From Thermotogaceae bacterium (GTDB lineage: Bacteria; Thermotogota; Thermotogae; Thermotogales; Thermotogaceae), in the NCBI GenBank assembly GCA_026993805.1, contig JALWSA010000061.1:1-37229 (forward strand): a stretch of DNA of 37,229 nt, read 5' to 3'. Both the position numbers and the translations under genes were made by a program. A model generated the notes under the pieces. That model saw only the letters and a list, made by a program, of their open reading frames with translations, searched no databases and was not told where the DNA came from. Below are positions 13,891-22,510 of this stretch, piece after piece (position 1 is the first letter of the stretch; each line of letters opens with the position of its first letter).

Positions 13891-14651
13891 TCTTTCAACT
13901 CCTCCACTATTCTCTTTATCTCTTCTTCCTGTCCAGTGAGCTTTAAGAAGAGATCTTCAAGCGTACCTTCTGTTCCCGCCTGCTCCCTTAGCTCTTCCAT
14001 CGTTCCCTGCGCTATGATCTTTCCTTTGTTTATAATCGCTATCTCGTCTGCCATCCTCTCTGCTATCTCCAGTATATGAGTCGTCATGAAAACGGTTTTT
14101 CCTTCCTGAGCGAGTCTTTGAAGGTAGAGCTTTAGTATCTTGGCGCTCTTTGCATCAAGCCCGACCGTTGGCTCATCTAAGAACATTATCTCTGGTTCTC
14201 TCATCAAAACCGAAACGAGAAGAAGCTTTTGCTTCATCCCGTGTGACATATCAGAGACATACTTGTCCAGATAATCGATGTTGAAAGCCTCCAGAAGCTC
14301 CTTCATTCTCTGCTCGACCCTGTCATCGACTTCATAAACCGCCATAATGAAGTTTAGAAACTCGTATCCCTTGAAATAAGGATATATCCTTGGCTCTTCC
14401 GGAATGAGCCCGAATCTTTTTTTAACTTCTATCTCCCTGTCCGGATACGGATTTCTCACACCCAGAATCTCAAGCTCTCCTTCATCGTGAAACAGAATCC
14501 CGGTGAGCATCTTTATAGTGGTGGTCTTCCCCGCACCGTTCGGCCCGAGGAAGGCGAATATCTTTCCCGATTTCACTTCAAGATCGATATGATCCACAGC
14601 GACGAAATCCCCGAAGCGCTTGGTCAGCCCCTTAGCCTTTATTGTCACCAA
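13887..14651 (-). CDS. ABC transporter ATP-binding protein (ABC-2 exporter type)
   Basis: The 254-residue ATPase has Walker A GPNGAGKTT (36-44), the signature MSHGMKQK (a variant of LSGGQ), Walker B IMFLDEPTVGLD and the H-loop MTTHI. It is the CcmA/NatA type that powers ABC-2 permeases. I take TTG at 14651 as the start because GGGGGTGAT lies 5 nt upstream; the adjacent GTG is an alternative. It is the first gene of a six-gene run and has a good promoter. Confidence 0.93.
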   Translation of the reverse strand: MVTIKAKGLTKRFGDFVAVDHIDLEVKSGKIFAFLGPNGAGKTTTIKMLTGILFHDEGELEILGVRNPYPDREIEVKKRFGLIPEEPRIYPYFKGYEFLNFIMAVYEVDDRVEQRMKELLEAFNIDYLDKYVSDMSHGMKQKLLLVSVLMREPEIMFLDEPTVGLDAKSAKILKLYLQRLAQEGKTVFMTTHILEIAERMADEIAIINKGKIIAQGTMEELREQAGTEGTLEDLFLKLTGQEEEIKRIVEELKE

Positions 14652-14688
14652 GACGAATCACCCCCTGAAAGCCAAAGCTCGGCGTTTT

Positions 14689-14718
14689 AGTATAAAATGA
14701 AGCATTAAAAACTGTCAA
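14689..14718 (-). promoter_or_regulatory. Promoter of the ABC-RNase-ogg-rsmD-clc operon
   Basis: On the minus strand a consensus TTGACA (14718-14713) is followed after 18 nt by TATACT (14694-14689). The predicted start is near 14682, about 30 nt before the ATPase start codon. Confidence 0.75.
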
Positions 14719-14903
14719 TTAAATTTGGGACTAAATTCACTTCTACGAAGACTTTCGAACCACCAAAGCTTTTCGAACATATCAAAACCTCTTGGATTTT
14801 TAATAAAATAAGATGTGATGAAAAAACAAAAGGTCTGGGAAGGTGAAAGTGGTGTGGATATATCATAGTCGGATGGACAGACTCAAACGACGGAGATATG
14901 AGA

Positions 14904-14936
14904 GGAAACCATGGAGAAACAAGCTCCATCACACTT
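14904..14936 (-). terminator. Weak hairpin after uvrB
   Basis: On the minus strand ATGGAG and CTCCAT form a 6-bp stem with a 7-nt loop at the end of uvrB, followed by a T/C-rich TTTCCTCTC. It could be a weak intrinsic terminator; stability is marginal. Confidence 0.35.
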
Positions 14937-16929
14937 TCGCTTTTCCTTTCTTTTTTAGCTCTTCTTTTGCGCGGAAGAGTTCGTCTCTGAGAAGGGCGGC
15001 GTCTTCGTAGCGAAGCTCTGAAGCAGCTTTGTACATCTCTTCTTCCAGAACGGATATGTACTCTTCAAGGGAGAGCTCTTCTTTGAGAGAGAGTACGCTT
15101 TCGACTTCTTCGGGATATTTCTCTTCCTTTTTCATGAACTCTTCGAAGACTTCTAACTGCATCGGTTTTATTATCGTCTTTGGCGTTATACCGTGCTTTT
15201 CGTTGTACTCCATCTGGATCTTCCTTCTTCTGTTCGTCTCGTCTATCGCCCTTTTCATGGAAGGAGTGAGACGATCCGCGAACATTATGACTTTGCCGTT
15301 CACATTCCTCGCAACCCTTCCTATTATCTGGATCAGCGTCGTCTCCGATCTCAGGAAACCTTCTACATCTGCGTCCATTATGGCTACAAGAGAGACTTCC
15401 GGAAGGTCCAGCCCTTCTCTCAGAAGGTTTATTCCAACGACTACATCCACATCTCCCCTTCTGAGCTTTTTCAGAACTTCGACTCTCTCTATCGCGTCTA
15501 ACTCGGAATGTATGTATATGGCCTTTATCCCAAGATCCACAAGGTATTCCGCAAGCCTTTCTGCCATTCTCTTCGTAAGGACTATGACCATGGCCCTCTC
15601 TCCGCGCTCTTTCACCTTCTTTATCTCCATCACAAGCCTGTCTATCTGACCTTCCGTCGGGTAAACTACGACTTCCGGATCGACGAGACCGGTCGGCCTT
15701 ATTATCTGCTCCACAACCTGCTCCGAAACCGATAGCTCGTAATCTCCGGGAGTTGCGGAAACGAATATGACCTGATCGACCCTTTCCAAAAACTCTTCGA
15801 ACTTTAGCGGGCGGTTGTCCAGGGCCGAAGGGAGCCTGAATCCGTATTCCACGAGGGTCTTCTTCCTCGACCTGTCCCCGTTGTACATCGCCCTGAGCTG
15901 CGGGATCGAAAGGTGTGATTCGTCTATGAAGAGGAGAAAGTCATCTGGGAAGTAGTCAAGAAGAGTGTATGGAGGCTGACCCGGAAGTCTTCCATCGAAG
16001 TGCCGGGAGTAGTTCTCTATTCCGGGACAGTATCCCATCGTCTCCAAAAGCTCTATGTCGTTCAGTGTCCTTCTCTCGAGCCGCTGGGCTTCTAACTCTT
16101 TGCCTTGTGATCGGATCTCTTTTAGCCTTTCGTAGAGTTCTTCTTTTATGGATTCTATTCCCCTTTTCAGCTTGTCTTCCGTTGTTACGAATTCCCTTGC
16201 AGGGTAAATCCAGATCCTGTCGACCTCTTCCACGACTGTCTTGTTCATCCTGTCTATCCTGTATATCGCTTCGACTTCATCCCCGAAGAGTTCTATCCTG
16301 TATGCGTCATCCATGTAAGTGGGATATATCTCAAGGACATCACCCTTCAGGTTGAAAGTCCCCTCGGGTCCTATCACTTCCGTTCTCTTGTAACCTATCT
16401 TGACGAGGTGCCTTGCAAGCTTCAAAAGATCTATTTCCATTCCCACTTCTATCATCACATTCAGACGGTCGAAATCCGCCGGATCTCCGCAGTTGTATAT
16501 AGCCGAGACGGAAGCCACGACTATGACATCTTCTCTCGTTTTCAGAGCCTCGAATGTGGACATTCTCATCCTCGCGATTATGTCATTTATCTTGGCGTCC
16601 TTCTCTATGTAAAGGTCCTTCTGGGGTATGTAGGCTTCTGGCTGGTAATAATCGTAGTAGCTTATGAAGAATTCGACCCTGTTGTATGGAAAGAAAGCTT
16701 TGAACTCGCTGTAAAGCTGCGCCGCCAAAGTCTTGTTCGGCGAAAGAACAAGAGTGGTTTTTCCGATCTCCTTTATCACATTCGCCATCGTAAAGGTCTT
16801 CCCGCTGCCCGTAACACCAAGCAGCGTTTGAAAACGGTATCCTTCCCTCAAGCCCTCGACGAGTTTTTCGATCGCCTGGGGTTGATCTCCGGTGGGCTCG
16901 TAGTCGCTGACCAATATGAACTCCGCCAT
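14929..16929 (-). CDS. uvrB: Excinuclease ABC subunit UvrB
   Basis: The 666-residue DNA-damage verification helicase-like subunit of nucleotide excision repair receives DNA from UvrA and recruits UvrC. Visible parts are Walker A GVTGSGKT (38-45), the DNA-inserting beta-hairpin region [26 protein letters not shown], the DESH Walker B box, helicase motifs V and VI ([33 protein letters not shown]), and a C-terminal UVR motif that contacts UvrC ([23 protein letters not shown]). I start at 16929, 6 nt after GAGGTG; the GTG three codons earlier lies inside that site. All motifs are intact and the length is normal. Confidence 0.97.
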   Translation of the reverse strand: MAEFILVSDYEPTGDQPQAIEKLVEGLREGYRFQTLLGVTGSGKTFTMANVIKEIGKTTLVLSPNKTLAAQLYSEFKAFFPYNRVEFFISYYDYYQPEAYIPQKDLYIEKDAKINDIIARMRMSTFEALKTREDVIVVASVSAIYNCGDPADFDRLNVMIEVGMEIDLLKLARHLVKIGYKRTEVIGPEGTFNLKGDVLEIYPTYMDDAYRIELFGDEVEAIYRIDRMNKTVVEEVDRIWIYPAREFVTTEDKLKRGIESIKEELYERLKEIRSQGKELEAQRLERRTLNDIELLETMGYCPGIENYSRHFDGRLPGQPPYTLLDYFPDDFLLFIDESHLSIPQLRAMYNGDRSRKKTLVEYGFRLPSALDNRPLKFEEFLERVDQVIFVSATPGDYELSVSEQVVEQIIRPTGLVDPEVVVYPTEGQIDRLVMEIKKVKERGERAMVIVLTKRMAERLAEYLVDLGIKAIYIHSELDAIERVEVLKKLRRGDVDVVVGINLLREGLDLPEVSLVAIMDADVEGFLRSETTLIQIIGRVARNVNGKVIMFADRLTPSMKRAIDETNRRRKIQMEYNEKHGITPKTIIKPMQLEVFEEFMKKEEKYPEEVESVLSLKEELSLEEYISVLEEEMYKAASELRYEDAALLRDELFRAKEELKKKGKAKV

Positions 16930-16961
16930 ACTCAGCACCTCAAAGGTATTTTACACCAACA

Positions 16962-16986
16962 ATAAAAAGCCCGGGGACGCCCCCGG
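16962..16986 (-). terminator. Intrinsic terminator after the mannosidase operon
   Basis: On the minus strand CCGGGG-gcgt-CCCCGG is followed by GC and TTTTTATT. It lies about 240 nt beyond the alpha-mannosidase stop and just upstream of uvrB, separating the two units. Confidence 0.8.
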
Positions 16987-17117
16987 TCGACGAAAGGCCG
17001 TGGAGGTTCGAGGCCAGAGAAGACGGAGAAATGGTCGAGGAGAACAAGATACTTTATTCACAAATTATGAGATATTTTTCACATTAAAAAGAATACACCA
17101 CGCATATGGACATGTCA

Positions 17118-17129
17118 AGATTCGAATCT
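17118..17129. repeat. 12-bp perfect palindrome
   Basis: AGATTCGAATCT is self-complementary and lies in the AT-rich gap downstream of the mannosidase gene. It resembles a tRNA T-arm but has no tRNA around it. Its role is unknown. Confidence 0.3.
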
Positions 17130-17224
17130 ACCCATGAAATCACGGCGCAAAGACTATATACAAAAACCAAAAAGCATCTCTTTCCCCAAAGAACAGCATC
17201 GAAATGAACGTCCTTGATATTGAT

Positions 17225-19720
17225 TCAATTGCCGGCAGATTTTTGCAATTCCGAAGCGCTCTTATAAAGCTCCAAAATGTAATCGTAAGTTCTGCGGGCA
17301 GATCTGGCCTGATTGAGCTTCCACGCAACATCCCTTATATCGTCGTCCGTTACGGGATAGCCGAGCTTTCTCTTCACCATGAGAATGGACAGATCAAGCT
17401 CAAGGGTGGCTCTCTCTATACTGAGTATTCTGTGCTTTGCCCTGTGATAGTCAATCCCCTCAAGCTCCTGCAGTTTCTCTGAAAGCTCTTTCTTTTCGCG
17501 AAGGAGATTTTCCTTTATGCTCGAGAGAAGGTGGACCGTTTCGGGATCTGGAAGCGCTCCTTCCCTTGATACCGGGAAGAAGATGTTCAAAATCCTTACC
17601 TGCCCAGATGCTCTCTCAAAAACCGGGCTTTTCTCAACGATAACTTTCCTTGAATGCGGCTCAAAGAAAAGAATCTTCTGGCCGTGCGTTCCAAGGACTA
17701 TCTTTTCAAAGCCAAAGGGAAAGTCCTTGTCGCTGCTTCCTTCCATCTCAACCAAAACCGGCCAGTCCTGAAAGAATGCGCAAAGCTTTAAAAACTCTTC
17801 ATCTTCGGGGGAACCTTCGCGTTTGATGAAAGCCAGATCGTATATGACTTCCCTTTCGGCTCGCGCCCCAAATGCGTATATGAGCGGGCCTGCGTCTCCT
17901 ACCCTTCCCTTCACCGGCTTTGTGATCCACTCGACAGACCTTGTAAGCGTTACGAATGTTGCGTCTTCGCTCGCCTTGTACTCCCTAAGACCCCTTGCCA
18001 GGATTGCAAAAACGCTTTTTCCATCAAATCGTGCAACGAATCCCTGGAACGGGAACTCATCGACAGCTCCCGTCTCTCTTGCCGCAAGAAGAACCCGAGA
18101 AAGCGGCCCTTCGAGTTTTTCTGGCAAAAGATCCTCGTCCCTTAAGTTTCTCTTAACTACATCCGCGGGCATCCCGGCAAAAACCCGCCCGGTGCTCTCC
18201 ATCCCAAACCTTACCTTGAAGCAGCAACCAGAAGTCTTCATCTTAACTTTCCAGCGAACCATTGGAAGGTCATCGCAAAATACTGTCTCCTTTGTGTGAA
18301 CAGCCCCGCCTTTGAAGGTTATCCGCCTTTCAAATTCCACCTTGAAATTTCCGTTCCCTTCAAAAACTTCCACATTCTCGATGCTCTCTTCCAATGAAGT
18401 TTCCTTGGTCTTAGAAGAGTATGCATCCCCGAGCTCCCTTTCGACACGTATCATCCCTATCCTCTTTCCGTCAAGGAAGAAGTTTTTACCGTCAAACTTT
18501 AAAACGGCGCTTCCAACCTTTTTCTCAAAGCTTTTTACGTCAGTGCTCCTTAGCGGATGAGCCGATCTTTCCTTCCAAAGCCCCGCACCCTTTATATCCC
18601 ATTCCCTTACCATTCCGTCTTCTATCACTTTTCCAGAAAAAGCGCAGGGTTGGATTGAGAACACATACCTTCCAGAAAGTCCCGCGTGCGAAAGGAGCTT
18701 TTCTATCTGAAAGATCAGTTTTGAATGGAGATCTCTGTAGACATCTTCCATGCGGTCGTGTATTTCGTCCACACCGACCCCGCATATGTTGTCGTGAATA
18801 AGGGCCTTAAGATACTCTCTCCAGGTATCGTAATCAGGTTCCTGATCAAAAAGAACTCCAAGAACATCACGGATTTTCAGGAGTCTTCCAACATGACCTG
18901 CCATCACCTTGAGATAGCTCCTTGTTGAAAGGGTTCCTGGAAAAACGGACGCGAACTTCCCGGAAAGGAGCTCCCCTTCTATTTCGGTTTTTGCCTTATC
19001 TTTCAGGCTCTCGAAAAGCTCGTTTATGTCTTCGCTCACAGTCGCATGAAGGTAGTGAGTAGGGTCTTCGGGGTGAAGGTCAAGATCGTAGCCGTCAAGA
19101 AGAACGGCGACATCTGAGAAAGGCTTTTGCTTTTCTATCTCGTTTTCAAAGCGCTTTTGAGCTATATCCGGTGTGCTTCTGAGGTTGTAAAGGTTTCTGT
19201 AACCTGCGATGAGAAAGAGCGAAAGTACCTTCGAGCCGTCGGGAGACTTCCAACAGAAAGCCACATCACCTTTTCCACCGACGCCTCTCCAGATCGCTGC
19301 CCTTTCCACTCCGAAATGGCGCATAACTTGTGGGAGCTGGGAAACCTGCCCGAAGTTGTCCATGAACCATCCTACCTTCATTCCTCCGCCCCATCTCTCC
19401 ATGTCCATCTTCCCGATTTCGAAGTTCTTCCATATGGCAGCAAATGGCGCTATTCTCCAGTCTATCTGGCAGTAAACAGGCCCTATCAGGAGCCTTTCTT
19501 CTCTAACAAACTTTTTGATTCTCTCCTTCAGGTTTGGAGCCTGCGAAATTAGGTCTTCTACTATCAAAGTCTGGCCGTCCAGAATGAAGCGAAAGGAAGG
19601 ATGTTCCTCCATAGCGCGCAAAAGCTCGTAAAAGAGCTCAACGAGCCACTCCTTCGTGTATTTGGCGGACACAAACCACTCCCTGTCCCAGTGTGTGTGG
19701 CTCAAAACGAAGACTTTCAC
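17225..19720 (-). CDS. GH38-family alpha-mannosidase
   Basis: The 831-residue protein opens with the GH38 metal-binding motif LSHTHWDREWF (residues 6-16). It has GWFMDNFGQVSQLPQ (117-131), where D121 is the expected nucleophile and metal ligand (DSFG in many relatives). GH38 enzymes hydrolyse alpha-linked mannose with retention and need a divalent metal. The family segment usually read as W-Y-V-x-P-D is here PVYCQIDW, a divergent form. There is no signal peptide, so it should act in the cytoplasm on imported manno-oligosaccharides. It overlaps the upstream malK-type gene by 4 nt and ends the transporter operon, which supports a mannoside substrate for that importer. Confidence 0.88.
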   Translation of the reverse strand: MKVFVLSHTHWDREWFVSAKYTKEWLVELFYELLRAMEEHPSFRFILDGQTLIVEDLISQAPNLKERIKKFVREERLLIGPVYCQIDWRIAPFAAIWKNFEIGKMDMERWGGGMKVGWFMDNFGQVSQLPQVMRHFGVERAAIWRGVGGKGDVAFCWKSPDGSKVLSLFLIAGYRNLYNLRSTPDIAQKRFENEIEKQKPFSDVAVLLDGYDLDLHPEDPTHYLHATVSEDINELFESLKDKAKTEIEGELLSGKFASVFPGTLSTRSYLKVMAGHVGRLLKIRDVLGVLFDQEPDYDTWREYLKALIHDNICGVGVDEIHDRMEDVYRDLHSKLIFQIEKLLSHAGLSGRYVFSIQPCAFSGKVIEDGMVREWDIKGAGLWKERSAHPLRSTDVKSFEKKVGSAVLKFDGKNFFLDGKRIGMIRVERELGDAYSSKTKETSLEESIENVEVFEGNGNFKVEFERRITFKGGAVHTKETVFCDDLPMVRWKVKMKTSGCCFKVRFGMESTGRVFAGMPADVVKRNLRDEDLLPEKLEGPLSRVLLAARETGAVDEFPFQGFVARFDGKSVFAILARGLREYKASEDATFVTLTRSVEWITKPVKGRVGDAGPLIYAFGARAEREVIYDLAFIKREGSPEDEEFLKLCAFFQDWPVLVEMEGSSDKDFPFGFEKIVLGTHGQKILFFEPHSRKVIVEKSPVFERASGQVRILNIFFPVSREGALPDPETVHLLSSIKENLLREKKELSEKLQELEGIDYHRAKHRILSIERATLELDLSILMVKRKLGYPVTDDDIRDVAWKLNQARSARRTYDYILELYKSASELQKSAGN

Positions 19721-20790
19721 AGCTTTATTCTCTCCTCCGTTTCAGGATCGAAGACGTGAACCTTGTCGAGGTCTATGTAGAATTTCGTTTTCTGCCCTTC
19801 CTGGAAGCTCACATCACCTGGTATCTTAACGACGAGCCTCCCGCCTTCGGGAAGATTCGTGTGAACGATGGTCTCTGACATGAGCTTTTCAACGAAGTAC
19901 ACTTCCGCTTCGACTTCCTGTGTGCTGCCGGAAGCCTGATCGTAGATGTGCTCGGGTCTTATTCCCATGACGACCTGATCTTTTCTCGGATCTCCCTTAA
20001 GGGGTATCTTCATCCCGAAGCCAACGGCGAAATATTTCGTTCCTTCGGAGGAAACTCTCATCCTGAAGAAGTTCATCTGGGGCGAGCCGACAAAACCGGC
20101 GACGAAGATGTTCGCAGGCGTATGGTATATCTCGCTCGCCGTGCCGAACTGCTGGAGTTTTCCATCCTTCATAACCGCTATCCTGTCTCCCATCGTCATG
20201 GCTTCCACCTGATCGTGCGTAACATATATCGTCGTTACTCCAAGGCGCTCTTGGAGTTTCTTTAGCTCAGATCTCATCTTCACCCTCAGGAGCGCGTCAA
20301 GGTTCGAGAGCGGCTCGTCCATTAAAAGGACTCTTGGCTCCAGAACTATAGCTCTTGCAACTGCCACGCGCTGGCGCTGCCCGCCCGAAAGCTGCGCTGG
20401 GTATCTGTCAAGGAGCTCTGATATGTTGAGAAGCTCTGCTGCCCACTTCACTCTCTTTTCTATTTCATCTTTGGGGTACTTCTTTATCTTCAAGGGATAA
20501 CCTATGTTGTCGGCAACCTTCATGTGTGGCCAAACCGCATAGCTCTGAAAGACCATCGATATGTTCCTGTCCTTCGGTGGGAGATTTGTGACTTCCTGGT
20601 CGTCGAAAAAGACCTTTCCTTCGGTCACCTTCTCAAGCCCGGAGATGCTCCTCAAGAGCGTCGTCTTGCCGCATCCAGAGGGTCCAAGAAGGACCACGAA
20701 CTCCCCGTCTTCTATTTCAAGATCTATTCCGTCCAGGGCCTTTACCTTTCCGAAGTATTTCTTCAGGTTCTCTATCTTGACTCTCGCCAT
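19717..20790 (-). CDS. Sugar ABC importer ATPase (MalK/UgpC/MsmK type)
   Basis: The 357-residue protein has Walker A GPSGCGKTT (36-44), Q-loop VFQSYAVWP, signature LSGGQRQRVAVARA, Walker B VLLMDEPLSNLDA and H-loop VTHDQ. A C-terminal OB/TOBE regulatory domain of about 120 residues follows (VVMGIRPEHI). Such ATPases energise carbohydrate importers and are often shared among several permease sets. It is the only MalK-type ATPase in this window, which contains two permease pairs. The ATG follows AGGTGAAAGG. It lies between the permease and mannosidase genes. Confidence 0.95.
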   Translation of the reverse strand: MARVKIENLKKYFGKVKALDGIDLEIEDGEFVVLLGPSGCGKTTLLRSISGLEKVTEGKVFFDDQEVTNLPPKDRNISMVFQSYAVWPHMKVADNIGYPLKIKKYPKDEIEKRVKWAAELLNISELLDRYPAQLSGGQRQRVAVARAIVLEPRVLLMDEPLSNLDALLRVKMRSELKKLQERLGVTTIYVTHDQVEAMTMGDRIAVMKDGKLQQFGTASEIYHTPANIFVAGFVGSPQMNFFRMRVSSEGTKYFAVGFGMKIPLKGDPRKDQVVMGIRPEHIYDQASGSTQEVEAEVYFVEKLMSETIVHTNLPEGGRLVVKIPGDVSFQEGQKTKFYIDLDKVHVFDPETEERIKL

Positions 20791-20799
20791 CCTTTCACC

Positions 20800-21600
20800 T
20801 CACTTGAGTGATATTCCCCACATGCTCACAAGGTACTTCTTAGTGAAGAATATGAAGATCATTGCCGGAACCGCCATTATCATACCGGCGGCGAACTTGA
20901 AGTAGTCTGGAGATGTCATAGCCGTGTTCAAAATGTGCGCCGGGAGAGTTCTGTTGCTCAAAGTCAAGACAGATGCGACGAAGACTTCATTCCAAGACAT
21001 TATGAAAGAGAAAATAGCGCTTGCGGCAAGTCCCGGAAGGGCGAGGGGAAGAGTTATCCTGATGAAAGCTTTAAATCGTGTGAGTCCGAAGACCATGGCC
21101 GCTTCTTCGTACTCAACGGATATTCCAGAGAATATGCTCGATGTTATGAGCACGACAAAAGGAAGAATCATCGCCGTGTGAGCCAGAGCAACTCCCATCA
21201 CAGAATCCGCCAGGTTAAATCTCATGTAGATCACCATGAGCGGAACTGCCAGAACTATCAATGGGATCGATCTTGTCAGAAGAATCGAGAGCCTTATGGC
21301 GTTCTTTCCAGGGAATTTGTACCTTGTCATAGCGTAGCCCGCCGGAAGTCCCACCGCGAAGGATATTGCTATCGAGATGAGAGCTACTTCTATGCTTATT
21401 ATAGTTGCCTTCCAGCCGTCTAAAACGAAAAAGAGTTTGTAAAGGTGATCTAAAGTGAAATGGCTCGGAAATATCTTATGCGGGTTGTAATAGTCTTGAG
21501 CGGGCGTGAGAGCTGCAAGGAATATGAAGACAACTGGAGTTAAAAACCACGCTGCTACCAAAAAGACGACAAACCAAAACAGAATCTTTTTCACCATCAT
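20800..21600 (-). CDS. Sugar ABC importer permease (MalG type)
   Basis: The 266-residue protein has six predicted membrane helices. The EAA loop, EYEEAAMVFGLTRFKAFIRITLPLALPG, contacts the ATPase. Its start overlaps the stop of the preceding permease gene by 4 nt; either of two consecutive ATGs could serve. It should pair with the MalF-type permease to form the channel for a sugar delivered by the binding protein encoded at 22511-23770. The substrate is probably a mannoside, judging only from the linked GH38 gene. Confidence 0.92.
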   Translation of the reverse strand: MMVKKILFWFVVFLVAAWFLTPVVFIFLAALTPAQDYYNPHKIFPSHFTLDHLYKLFFVLDGWKATIISIEVALISIAISFAVGLPAGYAMTRYKFPGKNAIRLSILLTRSIPLIVLAVPLMVIYMRFNLADSVMGVALAHTAMILPFVVLITSSIFSGISVEYEEAAMVFGLTRFKAFIRITLPLALPGLAASAIFSFIMSWNEVFVASVLTLSNRTLPAHILNTAMTSPDYFKFAAGMIMAVPAMIFIFFTKKYLVSMWGISLK

Positions 21601-22448
21601 CTCACACCCTCTTCAAGGTGTTTTGACCTGAGCCCGAAAAGATAGATGTAGCTTATTATCAATGTTATAAGCGCAATTATCATCGCATATGCTGACGCCA
21701 TTTTCGGGTTGTTCAGGTTTATATACTGGTAGTAAGTCTCTCCCGCAAGAACGGGTATATCCCTTCCTGCGAGCATCCACACAACACCGAATATCTGGAA
21801 AGCAAAGAGCGTTCTCATCAAAAGAGCAGACATTATAGAAGGTTTCAGAAGAGGCAGAATTATCTTGAAGAGTTTCTGCGCTTTTGTGAAGCCGAATATG
21901 TCGGCCGCTTCAAGGTATTCCTTGTTTATAGACTGAAGACCAGCCAGTATTATCACGAAAACGAGCGGCGTCGCTCTCCATATCTCTGTCAAAGCTATTA
22001 CCCAAAACTCTCTGGTCTTGTACATGAATCCGAAAAAGTAAATGGGCCTGCTTATGAGCCCCAGATTCATCAAGAACTTGTTTATGTATCCCATAGGGGA
22101 GAACATCGTATAGCTCATGAGAGCCGCCGTTACATCGCTCAGAGCAAGCGGTATGGTGACTATGTAAAGGAGCGTCGAGTAGCCCTTGAATTTGGTGTTC
22201 ACCAAAAGTGCTAAAGCTATTGCGAGAACAAGCTGCACTGGAACTATCACACCCGCGAGCATGAGAGTGTACTTCAGAGCATCCCAGAATGTCTTGTCGT
22301 GAAACAAATTGAGGAAAGTATCGAAAGCCTTTTCTTCGCCTGAGAGTGCCATTACGAACGTCGAAAAGAGCGGATAGCCTATGAAGAACGCAAGGTATAG
22401 AATGGTCGGAAGAATCAAAAGCCATGCAACGGTTTTGGCTTCTGACAT
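21597..22448 (-). CDS. Sugar ABC importer permease (MalF/UgpA type)
   Basis: The 283-residue, six-helix protein has the EAA loop EYLEAADIFGFTKAQKLFKIILPLLKP. It lacks the large periplasmic P2 domain of E. coli MalF, as in most oligosaccharide permeases of this class. The ATG at 22448 follows GGGGTGAT. A strong hairpin between it and the upstream binding-protein gene should reduce its expression relative to that gene. Confidence 0.92.
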   Translation of the reverse strand: MSEAKTVAWLLILPTILYLAFFIGYPLFSTFVMALSGEEKAFDTFLNLFHDKTFWDALKYTLMLAGVIVPVQLVLAIALALLVNTKFKGYSTLLYIVTIPLALSDVTAALMSYTMFSPMGYINKFLMNLGLISRPIYFFGFMYKTREFWVIALTEIWRATPLVFVIILAGLQSINKEYLEAADIFGFTKAQKLFKIILPLLKPSIMSALLMRTLFAFQIFGVVWMLAGRDIPVLAGETYYQYINLNNPKMASAYAMIIALITLIISYIYLFGLRSKHLEEGVR

Positions 22449-22460
22449 GTCATCACCCCT

Positions 22461-22490
22461 TTAATATAAAGGGGGCGGAGTGCCGCCCCC
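22461..22490 (-). terminator. Intra-operon hairpin between binding protein and permeases
   Basis: On the minus strand GGGGGCGG-cact-CCGCCCCC is a perfect 8-bp GC stem followed by TTTATATT. Its position suggests partial termination or 3'-end protection of the binding-protein mRNA, keeping that protein in excess. Confidence 0.75.
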
Positions 22491-22510
22491 CGGGATCGAA
22501 AACGCAGGAA

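Noticed and set aside
14705-14932. 75-residue open frame after uvrB on the minus strand
   Set aside because: No ribosome binding site, unusual composition (many Ser, Pro, His), and it overlaps the terminator-like hairpin and the downstream promoter.
15029-15649. 206-residue plus-strand open frame
   Set aside because: It is antisense to uvrB and its Ser/Thr-rich translation mirrors uvrB codons.
17111-17135. tRNA T-arm-like AGATTCGAATCT followed by ACCCATG
   Set aside because: No matching acceptor stem, D-arm or anticodon arm is found in the 70 nt on either side, and the match comes from a palindrome.
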